Shown: positions 44,119 through 52,742 of the stretch, piece by piece
Numbering within the stretch: the first letter of the stretch is position 1
Layout of the letters: every line of letters starts with the position of its first letter
NCBI RefSeq assembly: GCF_030369675.1
Contig: NZ_CP128477.1
Coordinates: 1 to 64,000 of the forward strand
DNA length: 64,000 nucleotides
Reading direction: 5' to 3'
Origin: Peteryoungia algae
GTDB lineage: Bacteria > Pseudomonadota > Alphaproteobacteria > Rhizobiales > Rhizobiaceae
Program-made: the position numbers and the translations under genes
Notes under the pieces: generated by a model
Database searches by the model: none
What the model was told of the DNA's origin: nothing
The model's input: only the letters and a program-made list of their open reading frames with translations

Positions 44119-44696
44119 GCGAAGTCCGCTGCATTTTAACGAATGCATTGATGCGGGCTAAAAGTTTCTCTGATCGATTGTCCGGCGCGCAAGGGTTGCT
44201 GGAGGCAGACATGGGTAACGCAGTCCCTGTTGTTGAACATGGGAACAGCTATCCTGGTTCGAAAGCTACTGTCAGGGAGATCATTGACCTAGCTGACTCC
44301 TATTATCACGCCGCCAGGGTCCTCTTGGACGACAGCAGCAAGAAAATGGTCCCTTTTTCGTCTGCCCCAGCTCGCATGGCAGCCATTCACGCCATCGAGC
44401 TGTATATAAATGCCTTCCTCAGACACGAAGGTTCGGCCCCCGAAGATGTTCGGAAACGGATGCATCATCTCGCCGAGCCGAACCTGGTCAGAAAGCTGAA
44501 GCTGAGAAAGAGAACGGCTGAACATCTGGAGGCGATGACGACGAGGCGCGAGTATCTAATCGCGCGCTACGCGCCTGAGCGAGTAACTGATCACACTCAG
44601 CTGAACCGTTTGTATGCAACCCTCGACGAAGTCATGAAAAAGGTCGGCCAACATGTTGGGCTGCCGACTCGCCCTGTGGTTTCCCTGCGGAGCTGA
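44115..44696 (+). CDS. HEPN-like helical hypothetical protein
   Basis: 193 residues starting in the ATGA overlap. The middle (ARMAAIHAIELYINAFLRHEG) and MTTRREYLIARYAPE match the HEPN-type helical hypotheticals of alphaproteobacteria; the R-x4-H motif is not clear, so it may be a non-catalytic relative. Co-translated with the coiled-coil protein. Confidence 0.6.
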   Translation: MSEVRCILTNALMRAKSFSDRLSGAQGLLEADMGNAVPVVEHGNSYPGSKATVREIIDLADSYYHAARVLLDDSSKKMVPFSSAPARMAAIHAIELYINAFLRHEGSAPEDVRKRMHHLAEPNLVRKLKLRKRTAEHLEAMTTRREYLIARYAPERVTDHTQLNRLYATLDEVMKKVGQHVGLPTRPVVSLRS

Positions 44697-45401
44697 ATGC
44701 CATTTGGGCCAGGGTCAACTCCAAGCGTGGAGCGAAATCCAGGCGAGACAGTCAACGCGCGGCAACGCTAGCTTGCTGCCGATTGGTGTGCGCCTTCAAA
44801 AAATTCTCCAATGGCGAGCTGCCCATGATCCCGGGCCGTGCAGGCAGGGCGCTGCTGTTCGGGGTGAAAACCTATTTGGGCGCGTCAACCTGTCATTGAT
44901 CATGGGTCCGGAAGCCCAGGGAGTAAGAGACGGTGTTAGACGGGCCCCTGTCTGTTGCCGGATGTGTTCGAGGGCATCGCGTCGCGCTCGATGGGACAAA
45001 TGTGGGCAACGATCTACGGTCTCGATCTAATAACCTCCGTGGCCGCGAAGAATATGACACTGGAGGCTCAGATTACCAACGCAAATTGCGGTCTGGTCAA
45101 ACTTCCAGGCGGAACGCCTGACGTCCATCATGGAAGCAATCATAGATATTGATCGCTCTCTGTATACGCATGAAGAAGTTGAGCCCGGTGCGCTTTGAAT
45201 TCAGGAAGTTTGCCACCGAGCTTGCGCTCTGGGCACAAAGCGGCGGTCGCCGCCGCGATGAGGCTTGCGCGCCGTGGCGACAGCCTGACTTTCACCATCC
45301 TTAAGTATTCCACACCGTCACACTGTGCGATCTGACAATTCTGATTCTGGCCGCGATACTTTCGATCCGAAGTTATGGAGTAATGGGGGGAAGAGGCCGA
45401 T
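44697..45401. other. region without a supported gene
   Basis: No frame combines a good start with protein-like composition. A plus-strand stretch near 44,955-45,100 (FEGIASRSMGQMWATIYGLD...) and a minus-strand 52-codon stretch ending at 45,140 look faintly protein-like and may be decayed genes. A copy of the CCGTCACACTGT motif is at 45,315-45,326. Confidence 0.4.
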
Positions 45402-45833
45402 TCAGTCATTTCCGTCATCCTCCAATGCGACCTCGTCAGTCGGGTCAAAGTAACCGTCACTGTGTTTCTCGGGATCGGGTTCCTCATCCATGAAAGAAGC
45501 ATCTTCTGGCGGCCTGCCAAGCTCCCACCGACGTCGCTGCGCAGCCGAGGCCTCAGGATGTTTGGTTATCTTCTGAAGGTAGTAGAGACGAGCCTCAGCG
45601 CGCCTGGAGCCCTCTTGTGTGCAATAGCCCGCAGACCGAAGTGCCTCTGCTACCATGGTCATGAAGGGCCCATAGTGGCCACGGCTCTGGAAGTATCGAT
45701 CCACGAAGCTCGCAAACGCCGTCGCAAGTACAGTGTCGATATCGTCGGTCTCCGGCAACCCCCTGTGCCTCAATCCAGCCCGCCACCGAGCAGTCCTGGC
45801 CGCTCCCGCCGTAACATGCTCAATCGCGTCCAT
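45402..45833 (-). CDS. plasmid/element-type hypothetical protein, probably DNA-binding
   Basis: 143 residues; GGGAGAGG 4 nt before the ATG. N-terminus ARTARWRAGLRHRGLPETDDIDTVLATAFASFVDRYF reads like the ribbon or helical DNA-binding start of plasmid regulators; the C-terminus is acidic (EEPDPEKHSDGYFDPTDEVALEDDG). Repeated CCGTCACA-type sites lie in its promoter, consistent with self-control. Confidence 0.65.
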   Translation of the reverse strand: MDAIEHVTAGAARTARWRAGLRHRGLPETDDIDTVLATAFASFVDRYFQSRGHYGPFMTMVAEALRSAGYCTQEGSRRAEARLYYLQKITKHPEASAAQRRRWELGRPPEDASFMDEEPDPEKHSDGYFDPTDEVALEDDGND

Positions 45834-45842
45834 ACGCCTCTC

Positions 45843-45876
45843 CCGTCACACTGTAACAACAACACCGTCACAGTGA
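45843..45876. promoter_or_regulatory. operator-like direct repeats, 22-bp spacing
   Basis: CCGTCACACTGT (45,843-45,854) and CCGTCACAGTGA (45,865-45,876) start 22 bp apart, two helical turns, between divergent genes at 45,833 and 46,037. A third CCGTCACACTGT is at 45,315-45,326, within TGTG-CACA symmetry. Confidence 0.5.
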
Positions 45877-46036
45877 GATTTCGCGATGCAAGAGACCAAC
45901 GGTAAAAAGCATTTTAGTGATCAATTTTACAGCAGATTTTCCGTGCCGGTAGCCGATGAAGGTTAGCAGAGGTCAACGTCGTTGACAGAGCTGACATGTT
46001 GGGCGCTGATGGACGCCCCGAGATTGGAGCAGTGGA

Positions 46037-46333
46037 ATGACGCAGATCGAGACTTTCGCCGTTGAGTTCGGAAATCGGCAGCAAGATATCGCCAAGGCAG
46101 CTGAACGTATCGGTATTTCCCGGCAGGGCGCTTTCATTTTGGCAACATACCAGGGCATGATACGCGATGGCGACATCGACGAAGAGAACGCAAAAACGGC
46201 CCGTGAAATGTTGCTCGAACTGGCAGACAAAATCTCCGATCAGGGAGTTTCTGCATCCGAGCGACAAGAGGTGGCTGAGCTAGTCAGATATCTGTCGCAG
46301 TTCGCGTTGGAGCGTCCTGTACCTTCCCAATGA
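46037..46333 (+). CDS. small hypothetical protein with helix-turn-helix-like segment
   Basis: 98 residues; GGAG 8 nt before the ATG. RQQDIAKAAERIGISRQGAFILAT could be a helix-turn-helix, followed by an acidic helical tail. Divergent from the 45,833 gene and sharing its operator region. Ends overlap the convergent gene by 50 bp. Confidence 0.6.
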   Translation: MTQIETFAVEFGNRQQDIAKAAERIGISRQGAFILATYQGMIRDGDIDEENAKTAREMLLELADKISDQGVSASERQEVAELVRYLSQFALERPVPSQ

Positions 46334-46664
46334 TTTTCGTCTTAAGCTTGCCGCGTCGGCAATCGTTTTTGATTTTGATGGGGTAGCCAACCCGGTCTGT
46401 GAAATACCTCTGCAGACCGGCCATAATCGTCTCAGAGCCAGGTGCGTCAGACGCCAGCATCATGACGGCTATATCTGCTAAAAGCTCACGAGTGACGTCC
46501 ACAGACGGGTTGGCTTTACCAGATGCTAGGGCTTCACGCTGGCGATCCCTGGAAGCACGTTTCGCCGCAGCATTGTAAGCGCGGCGTTCCTCGGGCATCA
46601 TAGCCTCGATCTTGCCGGGCTGAAGTTTTGCCTGTTGCAGGAGAATGTCTAAAGCTGTGGTCAT
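46284..46664 (-). CDS. hypothetical protein
   Basis: 126 residues from ATG 46664 (GAAGA upstream). Contains a charged helix MPEERRAYNAAAKRASRDRQREALA and a basic C-terminus. Its 50-bp tail overlap with the 46,037 gene is unusual. The palindrome at 46,724 lies 60 bp upstream. Confidence 0.55.
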   Translation of the reverse strand: MTTALDILLQQAKLQPGKIEAMMPEERRAYNAAAKRASRDRQREALASGKANPSVDVTRELLADIAVMMLASDAPGSETIMAGLQRYFTDRVGYPIKIKNDCRRGKLKTKIIGKVQDAPTRTATDI

Positions 46665-47105
46665 GATCTTCAGTCTAAATGCCATGAGATGATCATTGAA
46701 TGTGGGCGGAAAAATTCAAAACGATTTTGACATGTCAAAATGAATTTTGTTTTTTCTGGGATGCAGAGTTGAGAAGGTAGGTAGACTTAATCTTTTGGTG
46801 TTTGGAAATTTCCCTTTTCTAATTTATGATTCTTTTTCAAAATAGCCTAGCAGTGGGAACAAAACTAACCTGAAGAACAGAAAAACCCTTTGGAGTGGCG
46901 CAGCCCTATTATCTTTAAAGAATATCCGGGTAACAAACGCTAAAGAAAATTGCCTTAAGTCTCTGATAGATATGAAGTTTCCAAAAAAATCTTTACTAAC
47001 ATTCTGTAAATTTCGACCGACCCGCTCTGCTAACAAAACGTAAAAACAGCTTGATCTATTTCGGCTGACGGACTCACACTTCTTCATCGCATCAGAGCAT
47101 ACCCC
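46665..47105. other. AT-rich region upstream of the replication initiator
   Basis: About 440 bp, markedly A+T-rich, between the divergent 46,664 gene and the Rep-like gene. No coding frame. Contains an 18-bp perfect palindrome (46,724-46,741) and A/T runs near 46,745-46,830 and 46,980. A plausible origin of replication or control region; no iterons are obvious by eye. Confidence 0.45.
46724..46741. promoter_or_regulatory. 18-bp perfect palindrome
   Basis: ATTTTGACATGTCAAAAT reads the same on both strands; flanked by CAAAAC on the left and GAATTTTG on the right, extending the symmetry. A dimer-binding operator in the AT-rich region ahead of the initiator gene is likely. Confidence 0.6.
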
Positions 47106-48950
47106 ATGAAGAAGAAGCAGTTCCAGGAAACGCAGTCGGGAGAATTAGTCGAGCTTCTTGAGCGGCGCACACCCAGCGCACTCGAAGTCGCAGTAAACCG
47201 CAAGGGCATTAGAGCCAAAAATCTTCTCTTGGCACTTTCAGACATAGGGGAGATGCGCAGTCAGCGCCCTGCCATTGCAAAGCCGACAGTCCTTATAGAG
47301 AGCGCTGAAATTGTGGGCGAAAGCCGCACGAGCGCAAAGGATATGGCGCTCACCGAAGCCCTCTTAGCCATTGCTCGTGACGTGAATATAACAAAGCCAT
47401 ACCATGAAGTGCGCGCCAGCGTTCTCTTGGACTACCTCGGAATCACCTCCGTAGACCGGCTAGTCGATAGCCTCACTCGTATACAAAGCACATCGGTCAA
47501 ATATGACGTCCGGGATTTCACTGCAAAGAAAAGATATCGTAGAGCCGTCAGCCTGATCCAGTTTATGATCGAGTCCGATCTCGCTGGACCTAAAGCGTCG
47601 AAGGCGATCAGGGACAAGATTGAAAGAGGTTCATCAATCCTGAGGTTCTCAGTTCCGGAAGTGGTCCGGGAAGTCTTTGTGCTTCCGAAGCCGTACACCT
47701 GGATCAACTTGTGCAGCGTCAGTCAGTTCAAGAACAAATATTCGAACGGCCTCTACCAGCTCCTTGCGGTCAAGGCTGGCCATGACCAGCGATATCGCAC
47801 TCCTCTGGTAATCTCGGCTCAAGACCTGGCTATCAAGCTGGGCTGGAGCCATGCACGTGCAAAGCCATTCAACGCAGCGCTTTTCCTGCAGCGCGTTGTG
47901 AAGCCAGCGCTGGAAGACATCCGAGCATGCGTCGAAGAGTTTGATGTAATTTTCGATGAGCCGGAAAGGGATAGTTCGAAGCACGGACGTCCGCTTGAAG
48001 ACCTAAAATTCTGGGTCCTCGTGAAGCAGAACCACCTGTTGTCCTCGTCTGCCCTCAAGGGAAAGAAAAGGCAGAAGGTTGGAACACAGCTTCGGACCAG
48101 AGTCACGCTTCCTGACTCAATACACCCGCAGGAATGGCTGCCGTCTATCGATGCAATCTCTCGTGTCAGTCACCAGCTGCGAGAAGCAAATCCGTTTAGC
48201 CTCGGACGCATCGCCGGAGAAAATCGTCGCCGTCCGATGACACTGGCATTGGCTTGGAGGACAACACTAGACGCCATTGTAGCAAACCCTGATGTTCAGG
48301 TTTCCGTCGATCTTACCGGTCACGACATCCTATCGGCTCTCGACAATCCTTATATCGGCGTCGACCGCATTTTTGAGCAGTGGGCACTCAGCCATAGAAT
48401 GGGACTATCCTATTTGGGCGTGCCAGTGCGGACTTCCATAAAACCGCTTCCAACACCTCAGCGCTTGCCGCCAGAGAAGATGTTCCTCCATCCTGTCAGC
48501 TATGGCTCTCTGGCGAGGATGGAAAGTTATGCCAACGATCTGCAGGTCTATAAAAACGACAATGGACTGTATAGCCACCAGACGCTTGTGGAGGCTTTTG
48601 CCAATCTTGACCACGTATGGCGTGCAATCTCGAATGCCGCTCCTGCATACGTGAAATTGGGAGGCCTCACCAAGGCGATGGCTATGATGTCGAAGGCCCA
48701 CCCGGTCCGTATGAGGCACACTGCGAAAAACATCGTCGAGGCGGTCTGGAGCGAAGATTTTGAGAAGATCGAGAAGATCATGAAAGCGATCTTTGCCAAC
48801 GAGAAGAAGCTGTTCGGCCATCCGGTGACTGGAGAAAGATACAAAGACCCAACCCCTAAATCTGAGAACTCATTCGCGTTCATGCCGATCACTGAAGGCG
48901 AGGCCGAAGCCATGGCCACCGGTACAGGCGCGTTAACCAACTTTGGCTAA
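47106..48950 (+). CDS. replication initiator-like protein (Rep_3 type)
   Basis: 614 residues. The segment EVFVLPKPYTWINLCSVSQFKNKYSNGLYQLLAVKAG (about residues 190-225) has the SxFKxxYSxxLYxLL helix order of Rep_3 winged-helix initiators, with a second DNA-binding-like block after it. The remainder, including a long C-terminal third, is not recognised. An integrated element with such a gene may replicate as a circle. The upstream AT-rich region could be its origin. Identification by eye only. Confidence 0.6.
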   Translation: MKKKQFQETQSGELVELLERRTPSALEVAVNRKGIRAKNLLLALSDIGEMRSQRPAIAKPTVLIESAEIVGESRTSAKDMALTEALLAIARDVNITKPYHEVRASVLLDYLGITSVDRLVDSLTRIQSTSVKYDVRDFTAKKRYRRAVSLIQFMIESDLAGPKASKAIRDKIERGSSILRFSVPEVVREVFVLPKPYTWINLCSVSQFKNKYSNGLYQLLAVKAGHDQRYRTPLVISAQDLAIKLGWSHARAKPFNAALFLQRVVKPALEDIRACVEEFDVIFDEPERDSSKHGRPLEDLKFWVLVKQNHLLSSSALKGKKRQKVGTQLRTRVTLPDSIHPQEWLPSIDAISRVSHQLREANPFSLGRIAGENRRRPMTLALAWRTTLDAIVANPDVQVSVDLTGHDILSALDNPYIGVDRIFEQWALSHRMGLSYLGVPVRTSIKPLPTPQRLPPEKMFLHPVSYGSLARMESYANDLQVYKNDNGLYSHQTLVEAFANLDHVWRAISNAAPAYVKLGGLTKAMAMMSKAHPVRMRHTAKNIVEAVWSEDFEKIEKIMKAIFANEKKLFGHPVTGERYKDPTPKSENSFAFMPITEGEAEAMATGTGALTNFG

Positions 48951-48969
48951 CCATTTAAGTGTTTGAAAA

Positions 48970-48996
48970 GGTACCGCTTTACATCGGGGCGGTACC
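48970..48996 (+). terminator. hairpin after the initiator gene
   Basis: GGTACCGC and GCGGTACC pair over 8 bp with an 11-nt loop, 19 bp after the stop; the tail TGCTATCTTCCTTT is T-rich but not a clean run. Confidence 0.45.
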
Positions 48997-49041
48997 TGCT
49001 ATCTTCCTTTCATCGCCAACAAGCTCTCGGAGCAGAATGAA

Positions 49042-49137
49042 ATGAAGGCCTTCGCAATAAACCTATGACGCTTACCGCGTTCTCATCGGCTAGCAGCCGG
49101 TGCCTAGGATTTATTGCGATTTCAAAGGGACCTTCAT
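49042..49137 (+). promoter_or_regulatory. long-range leader hairpin of the phosphoesterase gene
   Basis: ATGAAGG (49,042-49,048) pairs with CCTTCAT (49,131-49,137), directly before the start codon, and TCGCAATAAACCTA (49,052-49,065) pairs with TAGGATTTATTGCGA (49,105-49,119) with one bulge. The ribosome binding site AAGGGA lies in the internal loop. Could control translation or be an RNA thermometer. Confidence 0.5.
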
Positions 49138-49138
49138 C

Positions 49139-49678
49139 ATGGCGTATACCCAGCACTATTTCACCGCCGACACCCATTTTGGCCATTCGAAAATGCTCGA
49201 CTTTCGTCCGTTCGTTTCAACGGATGAAATGGATCAGTTCATCATTAACGCCTGGAATTCGGTCGTTCGACCGCACGATGTCGTTTGGCATCTCGGCGAT
49301 TTCAGCTGTCACGATGTCGCCAGAACGAAACAGATTTTTGACAGGCTCCCCGGCCGTAAAAGGCTGATCCTCGGCAATCATGATCTCCACCATGGAGAGA
49401 TCAGGAAATCCCTTTGCGACCTCGCCTGGGACCAAACACCCACCCACTACGCCGAAGTCAAACAGGGTGGCGAACGCGTCATCCTGCACCACTACGCCAT
49501 GCGCACATGGGCGGCATCCGTTCATGGCTCCTGGCACCTGTACGGTCATTCACACGGTCGCCTGCCTGCTTACGGACGTTCCCGGGATTGTGGTGTCGAT
49601 TGCTATGACATCAGCTATGCGCCGCAGACTTTCCAACAGCTGACGGCAGGAATGCGTGAAGCGGAGGTTGTGTCGTGA
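49139..49678 (+). CDS. calcineurin-like metallophosphoesterase
   Basis: 179 residues from ATG 49139. All metal-site blocks are visible: DTHFGH near 10-15, GDF near 50, GNHD near 80, and GHSHG near 137. It would cleave a phosphodiester or phosphomonoester with two metals; family members of this small size are common in phages and mobile elements. The next gene begins in a GTGA-like overlap at 49,675. Its leader can fold over the start codon. Confidence 0.85.
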   Translation: MAYTQHYFTADTHFGHSKMLDFRPFVSTDEMDQFIINAWNSVVRPHDVVWHLGDFSCHDVARTKQIFDRLPGRKRLILGNHDLHHGEIRKSLCDLAWDQTPTHYAEVKQGGERVILHHYAMRTWAASVHGSWHLYGHSHGRLPAYGRSRDCGVDCYDISYAPQTFQQLTAGMREAEVVS

Positions 49679-50097
49679 AACGAGAAATTGTTGACCAGTT
49701 GATGGCGGATTTTCCATTCTACGCCGATCTTCGCCTCTTGGTCTTGCCTGACGGTTGGACTGATATCGTGAGCGATCTGTTCCGTGATCTCTACGATCTC
49801 CAAAAGCTGTCTCCTGGCTTTATGGATTGCGATCTGCCTATCCAAATAGTCGCCATCACTTGGCACCTCTACCCTTCGACGGGATACGTCATCTATGCGC
49901 GTCCTCTGGCACATCATCGCCACTGGACTGGAGAAATGGCGCTGCGGCTGGTGCAGATCGTCAGTCGCTTCAATGACCGCTCCCGACACACTTGCGAAGT
50001 GTGTGGTGACCAGTCCGTCGGCACCTTGAAATATCAAGATCACCGTCGCCAGGAACTCTTGTGCCAAACGCACATGGAAGAAAGGCGTTGGTCATGA
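49675..50097 (+). CDS. tandem zinc-site protein 1
   Basis: 140 residues. Ends in TCEVCGD...LLCQTH, one CxxCG and one CxxH, a likely treble-clef or ribbon zinc site. N-terminal FPFYADLRLLVLPDGWTDIV and the ICxxCG end recur in four following proteins, so this is a diverged duplicate family. Overlaps both neighbours by four bases. Unknown function, possibly linked to the phosphoesterase. Confidence 0.65.
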   Translation: MKREIVDQLMADFPFYADLRLLVLPDGWTDIVSDLFRDLYDLQKLSPGFMDCDLPIQIVAITWHLYPSTGYVIYARPLAHHRHWTGEMALRLVQIVSRFNDRSRHTCEVCGDQSVGTLKYQDHRRQELLCQTHMEERRWS

Positions 50098-50480
50098 GCC
50101 CGGAACAGATCGATTTTCTCAAAGATGAGTATCCGCATTTCTGGGATGAAAAGCTGACATCCCTGCCTGCTGGGCATTGGAATCTCATTGCGAGGCTCTG
50201 CCATCAGTGCGCTCTGATCGCTGTTGATCATGGTGATACGCAGCCCTGGGTCACACTGCATTTCGAGCGGCTTCCCGATGGACTTTTCAGAGCCTATGCC
50301 GCGCCGCTGGTGGATTTCGAGCGATGGACTGACGGCAGCGCTTTGGCGCTCATCATCGCCGTCCAGTTCTTCAATGATCGTCAGCATTCCACCTGCGAGG
50401 TCTGTGGTTTGCCTGGAGACCGCCACTGTATCTCGCCGGATTTTTGCGCTGACAAACCGGAGAAGTGGAATGCGCAGTGA
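50094..50480 (+). CDS. tandem zinc-site protein 2
   Basis: 128 residues from the ATGA overlap at 50094. YPHFWDEKLTSLPAGHWNLIA mirrors the start of protein 1, and the end is TCEVCGLPGDRHCISPDFCADK, with CxxCG and a CADK in place of CxxH. Unknown function. Confidence 0.65.
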   Translation: MSPEQIDFLKDEYPHFWDEKLTSLPAGHWNLIARLCHQCALIAVDHGDTQPWVTLHFERLPDGLFRAYAAPLVDFERWTDGSALALIIAVQFFNDRQHSTCEVCGLPGDRHCISPDFCADKPEKWNAQ

Positions 50481-51300
50481 GGGTCTGATCGAGGCACAGC
50501 GCAAGGCAATGCAGGCAGCATCCCAGTTGAATTTGAAGGTCGAGACGGAAGTGAACGCGGCGATGAAACCTGAGAATGTCGAGCGTATCCGGGCTGCACA
50601 CCCCGACCTTTATGACCCGTCTATTGCTTCGCTGCCGGATGGTTGGACAGAAGCTGTGAAGGTATTTTTGGAGGAGTTCGAGGCCCTTGGTGAAGGCATG
50701 ATGTCACCTGGTGATGTCAGTTTTGAACGCACCAATAGCGGCCTCAAAGCCCATATCTTCGCAAATCCCGAAATGAAATGGACGCCCAGGAAAAGTTGGG
50801 AGCTGCTGAAATGGCAGCGGGTTCTCTACAAATCCGTGCGCGACGTATGTGAGTGGTGCGGTAAGCTCGACGCTCAACCGGTCCAGCTCGGTGAGCGTGT
50901 GACCTTCTTCCTGTGTCAGCAGCATAGAACATCGGCCGAGGAAAAACTGACGGCTCAGGTCCAGGCATTCGACGCGCGAGTCCGCTTTCGCGAAGAAGTC
51001 TCAGTCCTTTTCCAAGAGCGCTCTACCGTCTGGCTGAACGTCTCCGATCACAATACGCCGATCCTCCGCAAAGCTCTGACCGACATCAAAAAGATCGTCG
51101 TAGATCGTGACCTGATCGGGAAAATCTACGTCACCAAAATCACTGAATCGGAGGGGCAGCTTTTCCTTTCGGTCAGGTACGATCAGGCCGTGGATATGGC
51201 TAGTCGTCTAGATGTGGATGACATCATCCACCACGCCCAGCGGCTCTCCGACGAAGCTTCACTGAAAGCGAATAGGGGAGGCCATGGCGATGACGCATGA
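50470..51300 (+). CDS. tandem zinc-site protein 3
   Basis: 276 residues from ATG 50470, set by GGAG; the frame opens far upstream but in antisense-looking sequence. Middle: HPDLYDPSIASLPDGWTEAVKVF, then VCEWCGKLDA...FLCQQH. The C-terminal 100 residues are an additional alpha/beta domain. The start overlaps the previous gene by 11 bp. Confidence 0.68.
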   Translation: MRSEGLIEAQRKAMQAASQLNLKVETEVNAAMKPENVERIRAAHPDLYDPSIASLPDGWTEAVKVFLEEFEALGEGMMSPGDVSFERTNSGLKAHIFANPEMKWTPRKSWELLKWQRVLYKSVRDVCEWCGKLDAQPVQLGERVTFFLCQQHRTSAEEKLTAQVQAFDARVRFREEVSVLFQERSTVWLNVSDHNTPILRKALTDIKKIVVDRDLIGKIYVTKITESEGQLFLSVRYDQAVDMASRLDVDDIIHHAQRLSDEASLKANRGGHGDDA

Positions 51301-51766
51301 TGAGTATGTCGCCTACATCCGAGAGCGCTATGCCGCCCTCTTTGACCCGAATAACAGCGACGGCGATTGGCAGTATCTGATCACCATCAATAGAGGCTGG
51401 TGGCCGCTGCTGACCGATTTCTGCGAGCAGCTTGAAGGTGTGCTCCGTCACCACGGCGAGATCGGTCGTTGGTACATCCGGCAGGTGAAGGAGAAGTTTG
51501 GCGAGTTACGAATTTACGTCAGACCGGCACCCTACGAGCGCCTGGATATCGATGGTTTTGCCAAATGGGTCGACGACATCGATCCGTCTGCACCGACGCC
51601 CGTCACTGAAATGATCGGCATCATCAAAGAGCAAGTTATCGGCCGCGCTGCTCACATCTGTGAAGAATGCGGAGAGCCAGGCGAGATGCGCGTTGTGGAA
51701 GGATGGTACGGCGTCTGCTGTGACAAGCACCATGCTGAATGGATCGCGCGAATGGCGGCTCGATAA
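51284..51766 (+). CDS. tandem zinc-site protein 4 (mobile-element family)
   Basis: 160 residues; GGGGAGG before the ATG. Contains RGWWPLLTDFCEQLEG, QVKEKFGELRIYV and HICEECGEPGEMR...GWYGVCCDKHH, an arrangement I recognise from widespread phage and island proteins of unknown function. The zinc site is C-E-E-C-G plus C-C-D-K-H-H. Overlaps the next gene by TAATG. Confidence 0.78.
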   Translation: MAMTHDEYVAYIRERYAALFDPNNSDGDWQYLITINRGWWPLLTDFCEQLEGVLRHHGEIGRWYIRQVKEKFGELRIYVRPAPYERLDIDGFAKWVDDIDPSAPTPVTEMIGIIKEQVIGRAAHICEECGEPGEMRVVEGWYGVCCDKHHAEWIARMAAR

Positions 51767-52125
51767 TGGTGATGACGCAGGAACAGATGGAGGAGCGTCG
51801 ACGACAAGTTGCCGTGTTCGATGGTGATGTGGATCGCGCTCGATCTGGCTATCACGTGGGAGAAGGTTGGCATGCGATCCTCGATGATCTAGTCCGCGAA
51901 TTCGCCAAAATCGACGACCTCGGTTTCCTGTCGGCTCACGAAAAGTGGGGAGGGCTGAGGGTCTCTTATCTCTATCCCGGGGACCGCTCTGACGATGTCG
52001 AAGCAATTGTCAAACGTGCGTCCCACCGAGCACAGGAGACGTGCTGGTATTGCGGTCAGCCTGGAAAACTTAAGCAGGAACGCTGGTGGCGTGTCCGCTG
52101 TGATGAGCATTGGAGCCCAAAATGA
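51766..52125 (+). CDS. tandem zinc-site protein 5 (mobile-element family)
   Basis: 119 residues. EGWHAILDDLVREFAKI...EKWGGLRVSYLY and TCWYCGQPGKLK...RVRCDEHW repeat the plan of protein 4. Start in the TAATG overlap with protein 4. Confidence 0.75.
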   Translation: MVMTQEQMEERRRQVAVFDGDVDRARSGYHVGEGWHAILDDLVREFAKIDDLGFLSAHEKWGGLRVSYLYPGDRSDDVEAIVKRASHRAQETCWYCGQPGKLKQERWWRVRCDEHWSPK

Positions 52126-52742
52126 ACGACAACATCCCGTCAGAATTCAAAGCAGGATTTTTCGCCGACAGGTCCCGTGACTGGATCGAGCTTTTTCAAA
52201 CGGTCCAGAAAGAGCACGAGATCGATATTCGATCTTGGGCCGATGCTTTTCTCAATTTTCATCCGGTCGAACATCAGCGCACAGTTGAAGCCATCAAGGC
52301 ATGGGCTGATCTGCTGCCGTGGTCACCTGAATATCAGGGCGAAGAGCAAGCGCGTATGGCTGTCCGGATGGCCATTACAATGCAGCTGGCTTATGGGCGT
52401 GACCGGCACCTAACACCTCTGCAGGTTTACCGTCTGCAGCATCCGACTGAGCCCGACGAGGGCACGTCTATGGACCTGGCGAAACAGATCGAGACCGAAT
52501 GCAAACCATTTTTGGACCCGGACCTCAAGCTCGACGGCACCGACCTGGAGCTAGCCGACATCCACCGGAAACTGCTTGCTGTTGACCAGGCTATTGGCGG
52601 GCACCACGAGGTGAGATTTCGGCTGCGGCGGCGCGGCTATGAGATCGCCATCGACACGACACTGGCTTCAACCGTAGATGAAATAAAGCGGGACGCAATC
52701 ATCGCTGAGATCGAGATGATCATGCGAGGAGAGCACGTTTGA
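52122..52742 (+). CDS. hypothetical protein
   Basis: 206 residues from ATG 52122 in an ATGA overlap (a TTG at 52110 is the alternative). Helical, with EHQRTVEAIKAWADLLPWSPEYQGEEQARMAVRMAI and a C-terminal beta part. No family recognised. Overlaps the next gene by four bases. Confidence 0.55.
   Translation: MNDNIPSEFKAGFFADRSRDWIELFQTVQKEHEIDIRSWADAFLNFHPVEHQRTVEAIKAWADLLPWSPEYQGEEQARMAVRMAITMQLAYGRDRHLTPLQVYRLQHPTEPDEGTSMDLAKQIETECKPFLDPDLKLDGTDLELADIHRKLLAVDQAIGGHHEVRFRLRRRGYEIAIDTTLASTVDEIKRDAIIAEIEMIMRGEHV

Noticed and set aside
45140..45313. 52-58-codon minus-strand ORF after the 45,402 gene
   Set aside because: Somewhat protein-like, but the ATG has no spaced ribosome binding site and nothing else supports it.
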